Shown here: positions 44,680 to 51,373 of the stretch, piece after piece
How positions within the stretch are numbered: the stretch's first letter is position 1
Layout of the letters: each line of letters starts with the position of its first letter
Assembly (NCBI GenBank): GCA_026391355.1
Contig: JAPLDH010000013.1
Coordinates: 57,921 to 121,920 of the forward strand
DNA from: Bacteroidota bacterium
GTDB taxonomy: Bacteria; Bacteroidota; Bacteroidia; Bacteroidales; FEN-979
Reading direction: 5' to 3'
DNA: 64,000 nucleotides
Translations under genes and position numbers: made by a program
The notes under the pieces: model-generated
What the model was told of the DNA's origin: nothing
Databases searched by the model: none
What the model saw: only the letters and a program-made list of their open reading frames with translations

Positions 44680-45348
44680 ATGTGCGGACGATATTCATTT
44701 GCAATTGAAGATGCACTGATCAGGGAACGGTTTAATGTTACCGTGCGAAGCGCCATCTACAAAGCCAGGTATAATTGTGCCCCTTCGCAGGACCTGGCGG
44801 TGATTTCAAATAACTCCCCGGATACCCTCAGCTTTTTCCGGTGGGGCCTTATCCCCTTTTGGGCAAAGGATGCTGCCATCGGTTATAAGATGATCAATGC
44901 AAAAGCCGAAACCATCCGCGAAAAGCCTTCTTTCCGCAATGCTTTCAAAAACCGGAGATGCCTTGTATTGAGCGATGGCTTTTATGAATGGAAGAAAAAC
45001 GGTGATAAAATCCCCTATCGCATTCTTGTGAAAAAAGGACTCCCCTTTGCCATGGCAGGTATCTGGGATAAATGGATCAGCGCGGATGGAGAGATCATTC
45101 ATTCCTTTTCCATCATTACTACAGTACCAAATTCACTGATGGAGAAAATCCATGACCGTATGCCGGTTATTTTACAGGAGGTAGATGAGCAAAAATGGCT
45201 GGGAACCCCGGGCGAAGAAAAATTGGTTGAATTGCTGAAACCATATCCTGCTGACCTTATGAGCGCATATCCTGTTTCCAGGCTGGTCAATTCCCCGAAA
45301 AATGATTCATCGGAAATCCTCCAGCCTGCCGGTGAAACGGAATTCTAA
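44680..45348 (+). CDS. SRAP/HMCES family abasic-site protein (YedK-like)
   Basis: 222 residues from ATG 44680. This start is fixed by chemistry: the family's catalytic Cys must be residue 2 (MCGRYSF), exposed after Met removal, so the longer frame opening at 44626 is rejected. Further motifs: RYNCAPSQDLAV (Asn), MINAKAETIREKPSFRNAF (Glu), CLVLSDGFYEWKK and KIHDRMPVIL (His). The protein crosslinks to abasic sites in single-stranded DNA to shield them. Convergent with the LuxE-like gene. Confidence 0.94.
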   Translation: MCGRYSFAIEDALIRERFNVTVRSAIYKARYNCAPSQDLAVISNNSPDTLSFFRWGLIPFWAKDAAIGYKMINAKAETIREKPSFRNAFKNRRCLVLSDGFYEWKKNGDKIPYRILVKKGLPFAMAGIWDKWISADGEIIHSFSIITTVPNSLMEKIHDRMPVILQEVDEQKWLGTPGEEKLVELLKPYPADLMSAYPVSRLVNSPKNDSSEILQPAGETEF

Positions 45349-45365
45349 CCCATACTTCGGCCGTT

Positions 45366-45438
45366 CAGGTTTGCAAAAAAAGACATACTGAACCACTCAG
45401 TATAACTGAATCTAAGCATGTTTGCTTATGCAAACCTG
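45366..45438. terminator. Bidirectional terminator region with nested inverted repeats
   Basis: Outer perfect 10-bp inverted repeat CAGGTTTGCA / TGCAAACCTG (45366-45375 and 45429-45438) and an inner hairpin ATACTGA-accac-TCAGTAT (45385-45403), between the convergent SRAP and LuxE-like genes. No long U-tract, so the terminator role is inferred from position. Confidence 0.45.
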
Positions 45439-45445
45439 CTAAGTT

Positions 45446-46426
45446 TCAGTATACCATAAGGTTACATCCACGGGTATCGCTGTTGTCGAACCTTCCCATA
45501 ACCCCAAATGATCCGTCTTCATAAACTTTTCCTATATCCTGTGTCGCGATAAAAGAACAGGAATAAATATTGGAAAGGTCGATGATGTTGATCCCACCCG
45601 TTTCCCCGGTAGTCAAAAGCTGAAAAGGATCATTGATATCACGCACCAGAACCTTCATCCAGGGTGGGGTCAGAAAAAGGCCATCTCCTTCCGACCATGC
45701 CTGCGACAGGAGTTCGGTCATTCCGTATTCCGACCTGATCTTCCTCACCCCAAAGCCTGCTGACAGCCATTCATGAAGTTCATCCCTAACCATCTCTTTC
45801 CTTCTGCCTTTCATCCCTCCTGTTTCAATCACGATCAACTCCGGAAAGGAGACTGTATTCGTGGCAGCAAAATCAAGCAGTGCATAGGAAAGGCCTATAA
45901 GGATCACCTTCCGGCCGTTATCCCTGTGCTTATTCAGTGCTTCTTCAAGACCCTGAAAATCCATCCTAAAAAAACCGTTTCCCGGATCTATTCCGTGCTT
46001 CATAAGCACATCTGTCATAAATACAAGCGATGATTCCGGATTTCCCTCCGGAGCCGGCATAAGTCCAAGAATGGTATATCCTGAAGGAGATCCAAAAGAG
46101 ATCCCGAAACCTTTCAACAATGACTCCTCGTACAATGAGATGTCTGCTATTTCATGCCGGCTGCGCTCCATTCCTGTAGTTCCGCTGCTTAGAAATGTTT
46201 TTTGCGGCCGGTGATCTCCGCAATATACCTTGTGTGTTTTGAAAAAACCGATCGGCAAAAAAGGAATCTCCGTATATGTAGTGATATCCTGTAATCTTAT
46301 CCCGAGTATCCTGATAAAATCACGATAGACCGGATTATGTTCCGCCTGGAACCGGAATATTCCGATTGCAAGCCTGTTAAATACCTCTTCATTGCCAATC
46401 CTGAATATCTCCTCCCTGAAGTTCAT
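45446..46426 (-). CDS. LuxE/PaaK-family acyl-protein synthetase-like protein
   Basis: 326 residues. The adenylate-forming core shows FLSSGTTGMERSRH (phosphate loop, about 79-92), IEIPFLPIGFFKTH-like lead-in (EIPFLPIGFFKTH), VIETGGMKGRRKEM, IRSEYGMTELLSQAW and TGETGGINIIDL. LuxE proteins activate fatty acids with ATP for reduction; here no luxC or luxD lies nearby, so the substrate is unknown. Stand-alone copies are known in Bacteroidota near envelope-glycan genes. A TACCTTTG promoter box lies 53 bp upstream. Confidence 0.85.
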   Translation of the reverse strand: MNFREEIFRIGNEEVFNRLAIGIFRFQAEHNPVYRDFIRILGIRLQDITTYTEIPFLPIGFFKTHKVYCGDHRPQKTFLSSGTTGMERSRHEIADISLYEESLLKGFGISFGSPSGYTILGLMPAPEGNPESSLVFMTDVLMKHGIDPGNGFFRMDFQGLEEALNKHRDNGRKVILIGLSYALLDFAATNTVSFPELIVIETGGMKGRRKEMVRDELHEWLSAGFGVRKIRSEYGMTELLSQAWSEGDGLFLTPPWMKVLVRDINDPFQLLTTGETGGINIIDLSNIYSCSFIATQDIGKVYEDGSFGVMGRFDNSDTRGCNLMVY

Positions 46427-46478
46427 TTCCCGGTATAAGAATGAGTGATAAGAATATTTAGTAATTTTATACGCTGAT

Positions 46479-46486
46479 CAAAGGTA
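46479..46486 (-). promoter_or_regulatory. -7 box for the LuxE-like gene
   Basis: TACCTTTG on the minus strand, exact TAnnTTTG match, 53 bp before ATG 46426. Confidence 0.5.
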
Positions 46487-46494
46487 AGAAAATT

Positions 46495-46578
46495 GGTCAT
46501 TAGTCATTAGAAATTGGTCATTAAGGAATGGATAACATTAATTATTAACTAGTGACCAATGACCAATGACAAGTGACC
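46495..46578. repeat. Inverted pair of 7-bp arrays with no gene inside
   Basis: Left arm 46495-46522: GGTCATT AGTCATT AGAAATT GGTCATT. Right arm 46551-46578: AGTGACC AATGACC AATGACA AGTGACC. The arms are inverted and separated by 28 bp of AT-rich DNA. The layout mimics the brackets round the four-helix-bundle genes, but empty. Confidence 0.7.
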
Positions 46579-46605
46579 ATAGCAAGTGAACAGCTATATG
46601 CGTTA

Positions 46606-47109
46606 ATGAAGAAGTTACTATTTTTAACAGGGATACTGGCCGCCATGCTCCTGATGGAACCGGGATGCATGAAGAAAGAGTCATTTCCGGTAACGCCGTA
46701 TATTGAATTCCGTGGTTTTTCGTCGCTTTTTGATACCGGATTTTATGCAAAGAAAGGTATCCTGACGATCTATTTCACCGATGGAGATGGTGACCTGGGA
46801 TACGGAGACGATGACACATACCCTCCATTCGACAGTACAGGGGCCTATTACTATAATTTTGTCGTCGATTTGTTCGGAATGAAGAATGGGGTTTTTGAAC
46901 ATGTTTCAACTGCAATGCCGCTAAGTTCCCGTATTCCGAAACTGACCACTGAAACCAATAAGGCCATCAAAGGCACGATTAACGATACCATTCCCCTGTT
47001 TCCATTATCTTACGATACCATCCGGTTTGATGTCTATATTACTGACCGGGCGCTCCATAAAAGCAATATAATTTCCACCCCTCCCATTATCCTGAAAAAG
47101 CAAAAGTAA
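46606..47109 (+). CDS. Hypothetical lipoprotein
   Basis: 167 residues from ATG 46606. A signal sequence (MKKLLFLTGILAAMLLMEPGC) ends in a probable lipobox Cys, though Glu at -3 is atypical. The mature part is beta-rich with a short acidic loop FTDGDGDLGYGDDD, possibly calcium-binding. Not recognised beyond a lipoprotein with this GDGDLG motif, which recurs in Bacteroidota surface lipoproteins. It lies 2 bp before mrdA and is probably co-transcribed with it. Confidence 0.75.
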   Translation: MKKLLFLTGILAAMLLMEPGCMKKESFPVTPYIEFRGFSSLFDTGFYAKKGILTIYFTDGDGDLGYGDDDTYPPFDSTGAYYYNFVVDLFGMKNGVFEHVSTAMPLSSRIPKLTTETNKAIKGTINDTIPLFPLSYDTIRFDVYITDRALHKSNIISTPPIILKKQK

Positions 47110-47111
47110 GG

Positions 47112-48965
47112 ATGGAGAAGGTATATGCTAACCGGAGATATCTAATTATCGGTATTTTTTTATTTTTTGGATTGGTTTTTATCCTCCGGTTATTTTACAT
47201 CCAGGTAATTGTTGACAGGTATATTCTTTCGGCCAATAACAATGTTCTTCGTTATGTAACCCAATATCCTGCCCGTGGATTGATCTATGACCGTAATGGT
47301 AAACTTCTGGTTTTTAATGAAGCAGCCTACGACCTAATGGTGACGCCGGCGCTTGTTAAAAATGTCGATACGGCTGAATTGTGCCGGCTGATGGAAATTG
47401 ACAAACGGGAATTCATCACCCGGTTAAAAAAAGCAAGGATCTATTCCCCCTACCGTTCTTCCATCTTTGAAGCCCAGATCAGTCTTGAAAACTATGGTTA
47501 CCTGGAGGAGAAGATGTTCCTCTTCCCGGGTTTCTTTGTGCAGCCGAGAACCCTCAGAAAATACACCTACCCGATTGCATCTCATACACTTGGATATATC
47601 GGGGAAGTAGGACCGGAAATCATTTTGAAGAATTCGTATTACCGGTCAGGTGACTATATCGGGGCCAGCGGTATAGAAAAATCTTACGAAGATGTCCTGA
47701 AAGGCAGGAAAGGGATGAAGATCCAGGTGGTAGATGTTTTCAACCGGCCCAAAGGCAGTTTCCAGGAAGGGAAGTACGATACAAGCGCTGTTGCCGGTAT
47801 TGATCTTTATTCTACTCTCGATGCTGATCTCCAAGCCTATGGGGAAAAACTGATGACCACAAAAAAGGGGAGTATTGTGGCCATTGAACCTTCAACAGGG
47901 GAGATCCTGTGCCTGGTATCAAGCCCGTCATATGACCCGAACCTGCTCGTTGGGAGGATCCGTAAAAAGAATTATAACCTGCTTGCCAACGACAGTCTTT
48001 TTGAACCTTTATTCAACCGGGCGTTGATGGCCATGTATCCGCCGGGATCAACCTTTAAGCTTGTGGATGCACTCATCGGACAGGAGGAAGGTGTGCTTAC
48101 CGCAGAAACCCACTATGGTTGCCCGGGAGGATTCTCTATCGGAAATGGGAAAATTGTAGCATGCCATTCTCATTTTTCACCGCTAAACCTGCACCAGGCG
48201 ATCCAGTTATCCTGCAACACCTATTTCTGCCGGGTCTTTAAATCCATAATCGACAAGAAGGAGTTTACTTCTACCCGCCAGGGCTATATAAGCTGGCGCA
48301 AACATGTAATGAGTTTTGGTTTCGGGAAAAAGTTCGGGATCGACCTGCCCGGTGAGCTGAACGGGAATATCCCGAGTCCGGGCTATTATGACAAGTACCA
48401 CGGAGTGAACCGGTGGCGGTCGCTTACGATCATCTCACTTGCCATCGGGCAGGGAGAGATCGGTATAACCCCCCTTCAACTCGCAAACCTGTCTGCCCTC
48501 ATGGCAAACCGCGGATTCTTTTACACCCCGCATATCATAAAAGCAACGGGGACAAAAGACAACATGATCCAGGACTTCCGCGAGAAAAAAGTAACCGACA
48601 TCAACCCCGGTTACTTCGAATTGGTGGTGGATGCCATGCATGACGTTGTGGAAGCAGGAACAGCCATGATTGCAAAGCTGGACAGTGTCCCTATTTGCGG
48701 AAAAACAGGAACTGCACAGAACCCGCATGGGAAAAACCACTCCATCTTCATTGCCTTTGCACCAAAAGATGACCCGAAGATTGCCATTTCCGTTGTCATC
48801 GAGAATGCCGGTTTCGGAGCTACATGGGCAGCTCCCATCGCCAGCCTTATGATCGAAAAATACCTGAAAAGAGAGGTAAAAAGAAAGAATGTTGAAGAAT
48901 CAATGATCAATGCAAACCTTATCATTCCAAATGAGAGGACAAAAATTCGTATTAACAAACATTGA
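47112..48965 (+). CDS. mrdA: Penicillin-binding protein 2 (elongasome transpeptidase)
   Basis: 617 residues. One N-terminal TM (about 9-30), a PBP dimerisation domain (ARGLIYDRNGKLLVFNEAAY, then RTLRKYTYPIASHTLGYIGE), and a transpeptidase domain with PPGSTFKL (SxxK, about 314), SCNTYF (SxN) and GKTGTAQNPHG (KTG). It crosslinks side-wall peptidoglycan during elongation, paired with the RodA glycosyltransferase encoded next. The mreBCD genes that often precede it are absent here. It overlaps rodA by 35 bp. Confidence 0.95.
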   Translation: MEKVYANRRYLIIGIFLFFGLVFILRLFYIQVIVDRYILSANNNVLRYVTQYPARGLIYDRNGKLLVFNEAAYDLMVTPALVKNVDTAELCRLMEIDKREFITRLKKARIYSPYRSSIFEAQISLENYGYLEEKMFLFPGFFVQPRTLRKYTYPIASHTLGYIGEVGPEIILKNSYYRSGDYIGASGIEKSYEDVLKGRKGMKIQVVDVFNRPKGSFQEGKYDTSAVAGIDLYSTLDADLQAYGEKLMTTKKGSIVAIEPSTGEILCLVSSPSYDPNLLVGRIRKKNYNLLANDSLFEPLFNRALMAMYPPGSTFKLVDALIGQEEGVLTAETHYGCPGGFSIGNGKIVACHSHFSPLNLHQAIQLSCNTYFCRVFKSIIDKKEFTSTRQGYISWRKHVMSFGFGKKFGIDLPGELNGNIPSPGYYDKYHGVNRWRSLTIISLAIGQGEIGITPLQLANLSALMANRGFFYTPHIIKATGTKDNMIQDFREKKVTDINPGYFELVVDAMHDVVEAGTAMIAKLDSVPICGKTGTAQNPHGKNHSIFIAFAPKDDPKIAISVVIENAGFGATWAAPIASLMIEKYLKREVKRKNVEESMINANLIIPNERTKIRINKH

Positions 48966-50190
48966 CTGGGTGCTGGTTGCGCTCTACCTGCTCCTGGTGA
49001 TCATGGGATGGTTCAATATCTATGCGGCATCCTATAACGAAACGCATACAAAGATCTTCGATTTTTCTCAGAAATACGGGAAACAGATGATCTGGATCAT
49101 TGCCGCATTCACGCTGGCATTATTGGTTCTGATGATCGATGGAAAATTTTTCTCTCAGTTTGCTTACCTGTTTTACGGCATCAGCATTCTGCTTCTGATC
49201 GCCGTGATTTTCAGCGGAAGAGAGATTTCCGGCTCAAAATCCTGGTTCCAGATTGCAGGTGTAGCCTTACAGCCCGTCGAGTTCGCGAAGGTGGGCGTCT
49301 GCCTGGCCATTGCCAAATACCTGAGCGCGCTCGATGTGAATATGCGCCAGTTGAAGACCCAACTTGTAATGGCTGCATGTATTCTTTTTCCTGCCGTCCT
49401 GGTGATCTTTCAGCATGATACAGGCTCTGCCATCGTGTTTCTTTCACTGGTACTCGTATTGTACCGTGCAGGGCTCTCAGGAACACTTATGACGATCCTG
49501 GTGATCGTTCCCCTCGTTGCCATACTTTCACTGGTGATCAATAAATATATCATCATAGGTGTTCTGCTCGTGGTTGCGGTTTTATTCTACCTCAACAGCC
49601 GCCGCCGGTTACGGAATATTCTCGGAATCGCCGGTCTTTACCTTGCATCCGTCGCTTTTGTTTTTTCTGTTAATTTCGGCTTTAACCACATCCTTGAACC
49701 CCACCAACGGTCCCGTATCAATGTTTTGCTGGGTAATGACACCGACCTTAAAGGGGCAGGCTATAATGTGAACCAATCGCTGATTGCCATAGGATCAGGC
49801 GAAATTTTCGGTAAAGGATACCTGAAAGGAACACAAACCAAGTACAACTTTGTTCCGGAACAAAGTACCGATTTCATTTTTTGTACCATTGGGGAGGAAT
49901 GGGGGTTTGCCGGAAGCTTTGTCGTAATTGCACTATTTATGTGGTTGTTTATCAGGATCATCATTGTTGCTGAACGACAACGATCCAAATTCAGCCGCCT
50001 TTTTGGATATGGGACGGCTTCACTCCTTTTCTTTCATTTTTTCATCAACATCGGCATGGCGCTTGGCCTGTTGCCGGTAATCGGGATTCCCTTGCCCTTC
50101 TTCAGCTATGGAGGGTCTTCCCTGTGGGCATTCACACTGCTTCTGTTTATTTTTATCCGGCAGGATTCGTACAGATATGAGTTGCTGTAA
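48931..50190 (+). CDS. rodA: RodA, SEDS peptidoglycan glycosyltransferase
   Basis: 419 residues from ATG 48931 (an ATG at 48910 is also in frame); MRGQKFVLTNIDWV matches the usual N-terminus. About 10 TM helices with KSWFQIAGVALQPVEFAKVG, VIFQHDTGSAIVFLSL (catalytic Asp in loop), DLKGAGYNVNQSLIAIGSG and PVIGIPLPFFSYGGSSL near the end. It polymerises glycan strands with PBP2. Its stop codon is followed after one base by a 217-bp 7-bp-unit array. Confidence 0.95.
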   Translation: MRGQKFVLTNIDWVLVALYLLLVIMGWFNIYAASYNETHTKIFDFSQKYGKQMIWIIAAFTLALLVLMIDGKFFSQFAYLFYGISILLLIAVIFSGREISGSKSWFQIAGVALQPVEFAKVGVCLAIAKYLSALDVNMRQLKTQLVMAACILFPAVLVIFQHDTGSAIVFLSLVLVLYRAGLSGTLMTILVIVPLVAILSLVINKYIIIGVLLVVAVLFYLNSRRRLRNILGIAGLYLASVAFVFSVNFGFNHILEPHQRSRINVLLGNDTDLKGAGYNVNQSLIAIGSGEIFGKGYLKGTQTKYNFVPEQSTDFIFCTIGEEWGFAGSFVVIALFMWLFIRIIIVAERQRSKFSRLFGYGTASLLFFHFFINIGMALGLLPVIGIPLPFFSYGGSSLWAFTLLLFIFIRQDSYRYELL

Positions 50191-50191
50191 A

Positions 50192-50408
50192 GGGACATGG
50201 GACTTGGGACTTGGGACTTGGGACTTGGGACATGGGACATGGGACGTGGGACGTGGGACATGGGACATGGGACGTGGGACGTGGGACATGGGACATGGGA
50301 CGTGGGACATGGGACGTGGGACATGGGACGTGGGACATGGGACATGGGACGTGGGACATGGGACGTGGGACTTGGGACATGGGACGTGGGACATGGGACA
50401 TGGGACAA
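50192..50408. repeat. 31-unit 7-bp array (GGGACNT), left arm of element 1
   Basis: By hand count, 31 consecutive 7-bp units, 30 of them GGGACAT, GGGACTT or GGGACGT and the last GGGACAA. Only base 6 varies, and C is never seen there. The array has no stop codon in any of the six frames, so ORFs of 60-100 codons cross it on both strands; these are not genes. It begins one base after the rodA stop. Confidence 0.95.
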
Positions 50409-50423
50409 GTTGATAATAGCAAG

Positions 50424-50789
50424 CTATACTTTCGCTGACTTGTTTCTAATTGATTGCATCAATCTGGAAAGTTGGACAATGATCTTTGTTACTCTTTCTG
50501 AAAAATTATAGTATTCTGTTTCATTAAGAAATTCCAACTCGTATGAAATCTGGATAAGCGTTTCCAATTCAGATGCACTGCCACGAGAAATCCCCAGAAA
50601 TCTGACGTATTCTTTTGAATGATCTCTCCCGGAACCTTCGCTAATATTGGCAGGAATAGAGACTGCCGCACGCTTTATCTGGTTTGTTATTCCAATTATC
50701 TCATCTTTTGGAAATTTCCGGGTAATTCTATAAAGGTCGACAACCAATTTTATGCTGTCTTTCCAAACATTTAAATCTTTGTGTGTCAT
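50424..50789 (-). CDS. Four-helix-bundle protein (23S rRNA IVS / Avd family), element 1
   Basis: 121 residues. Family marks: KDLNVWKDSIKLVVDLY at the start, FPKDEIIGITNQIKRAAVS, ANISEGSGR and KEYVRFLGISRGSASELET. Related proteins are encoded in 23S rRNA intervening sequences and include Avd, the accessory factor of diversity-generating retroelements; no reverse transcriptase or template repeat is seen here. The gene lies between inverted 7-bp arrays (50192-50408 and 50860-50929). The start is ATG 50789, preceded by a 41-bp leader shared with the second copy at 63424. Confidence 0.92.
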   Translation of the reverse strand: MTHKDLNVWKDSIKLVVDLYRITRKFPKDEIIGITNQIKRAAVSIPANISEGSGRDHSKEYVRFLGISRGSASELETLIQISYELEFLNETEYYNFSERVTKIIVQLSRLMQSIRNKSAKV

Positions 50790-50830
50790 TTTCTTTTCTC
50801 CTTAATCGGAAAAAAACAAAAAGGTCATAC
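50790..50830 (-). promoter_or_regulatory. Conserved leader of element 1
   Basis: In gene sense it begins GTATGACCTTTTTG and runs to the ATG with GATTAAGGAGAAAA near the end. Aligned without gaps to the leader at 63383-63423, 31 of 41 bases match, including the first 12. The GGAGAAAA stretch may serve as ribosome binding site. Confidence 0.7.
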
Positions 50831-50859
50831 AATTTCTGTGAATCTTTTTTCATAATTTA

Positions 50860-50929
50860 CCGTCCCATGTCCCATGTCCCAAGTCCCAAGTCCCAAGTCC
50901 CACGTCCCATGTCCCATGTCCCATTTCCC
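50860..50929. repeat. 10-unit 7-bp array (ANGTCCC), right arm of element 1
   Basis: About ten units, ATGTCCC, AAGTCCC and ACGTCCC with degenerate first (CCGTCCC) and last (ATTTCCC) units: the reverse complement of the left-arm unit GGGACNT. A transcript through the element could pair the two arms. Confidence 0.9.
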
Positions 50930-50940
50930 GAAATAAAAAT

Positions 50941-50990
50941 AACCGCAAAGCCACAACCCCTGCAATAAGCAGGGCTATGTCCTTGCGGTT
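50941..50990. terminator. Nested palindrome, probable terminator of the 81-residue gene
   Basis: Outer arms AACCGCAA / TTGCGGTT (50941-50948 and 50983-50990) and an inner hairpin CCCTGC-aataa-GCAGGG (50958-50974). On the minus strand it is followed by TATTTTTATTT, as expected for a terminator of the gene at 51079-51324. Confidence 0.55.
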
Positions 50991-51001
50991 TTTCAGGACC
51001 A

Positions 51002-51049
51002 GGTCACTCGGTCACTCGGTCACTTGATCACTTGATCACTCTGTCACTT
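51002..51049. repeat. Six 8-bp units (GRTCACTY)
   Basis: GGTCACTC GGTCACTC GGTCACTT GATCACTT GATCACTC TGTCACTT: the reverse complement of the RRGTGATC unit that flanks the second four-helix-bundle gene 12 kb away. A GTGCCTCT-like remnant follows at 51061-51073. Confidence 0.85.
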
Positions 51050-51078
51050 TGTTACCAGTACCTCTGTGCCTTCTTATA

Positions 51079-51324
51079 TTACTCCTCGTGTTTCAGCGCT
51101 GAGTAAACCTTCTTCCCTCCCATGATAGCACCCATGGCAAGTAAAATGGTCAGGCCACCGTCGATCGGGCCGCCAACAGGTCCGCCGGGACCCTGGTCGG
51201 TGGTTTCTCCGTGCTGTCCGGGCATTGGAGGTGGATCAGGTGGGTCGGCCATAACATTAAGTCCAATAAACAGGAAGGTCAATAGCGTGAGTGACAACAG
51301 GATTTTTTTTATAATTCGTTTCAT
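51079..51324 (-). CDS. Small secreted peptide with PIDGGL C-terminal segment
   Basis: 81 residues. A signal peptide (MKRIIKKILLSLTLLTFLFIGLNVMA) is followed by a Pro/Gly-rich stretch (DPPDPPPMPGQHG, GPGGPVGG) and a C-terminal PIDGGLTILLAMGAIMGGKKVY: short motif, hydrophobic segment, basic end. This tripartite tail resembles the PID-CTERM-type sorting signals of Bacteroidota; sorting by an exosortase-like protein is inference. Too short for an enzyme. It lies directly downstream of the T9SS-sorted protein gene. Confidence 0.75.
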   Translation of the reverse strand: MKRIIKKILLSLTLLTFLFIGLNVMADPPDPPPMPGQHGETTDQGPGGPVGGPIDGGLTILLAMGAIMGGKKVYSALKHEE

Positions 51325-51373
51325 ATCTTGATTTTTTTTTTGAGTTTTCGGATTGTGTTAATGTCAGCGCCGA

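Noticed and set aside
50192..50408. CRISPR array
   Set aside because: Units are contiguous 7-mers with no spacers and no cas genes in the window.
50020..50511. Six overlapping ORFs of 75-124 codons on both strands across the 7-bp array
   Set aside because: A 7-bp unit without stop codons is open in all six frames and gives the same heptapeptide repeat in each; no coding signal.
50424..50789. Diversity-generating retroelement Avd gene
   Set aside because: No reverse transcriptase, template repeat or variable repeat is visible near either four-helix-bundle gene.
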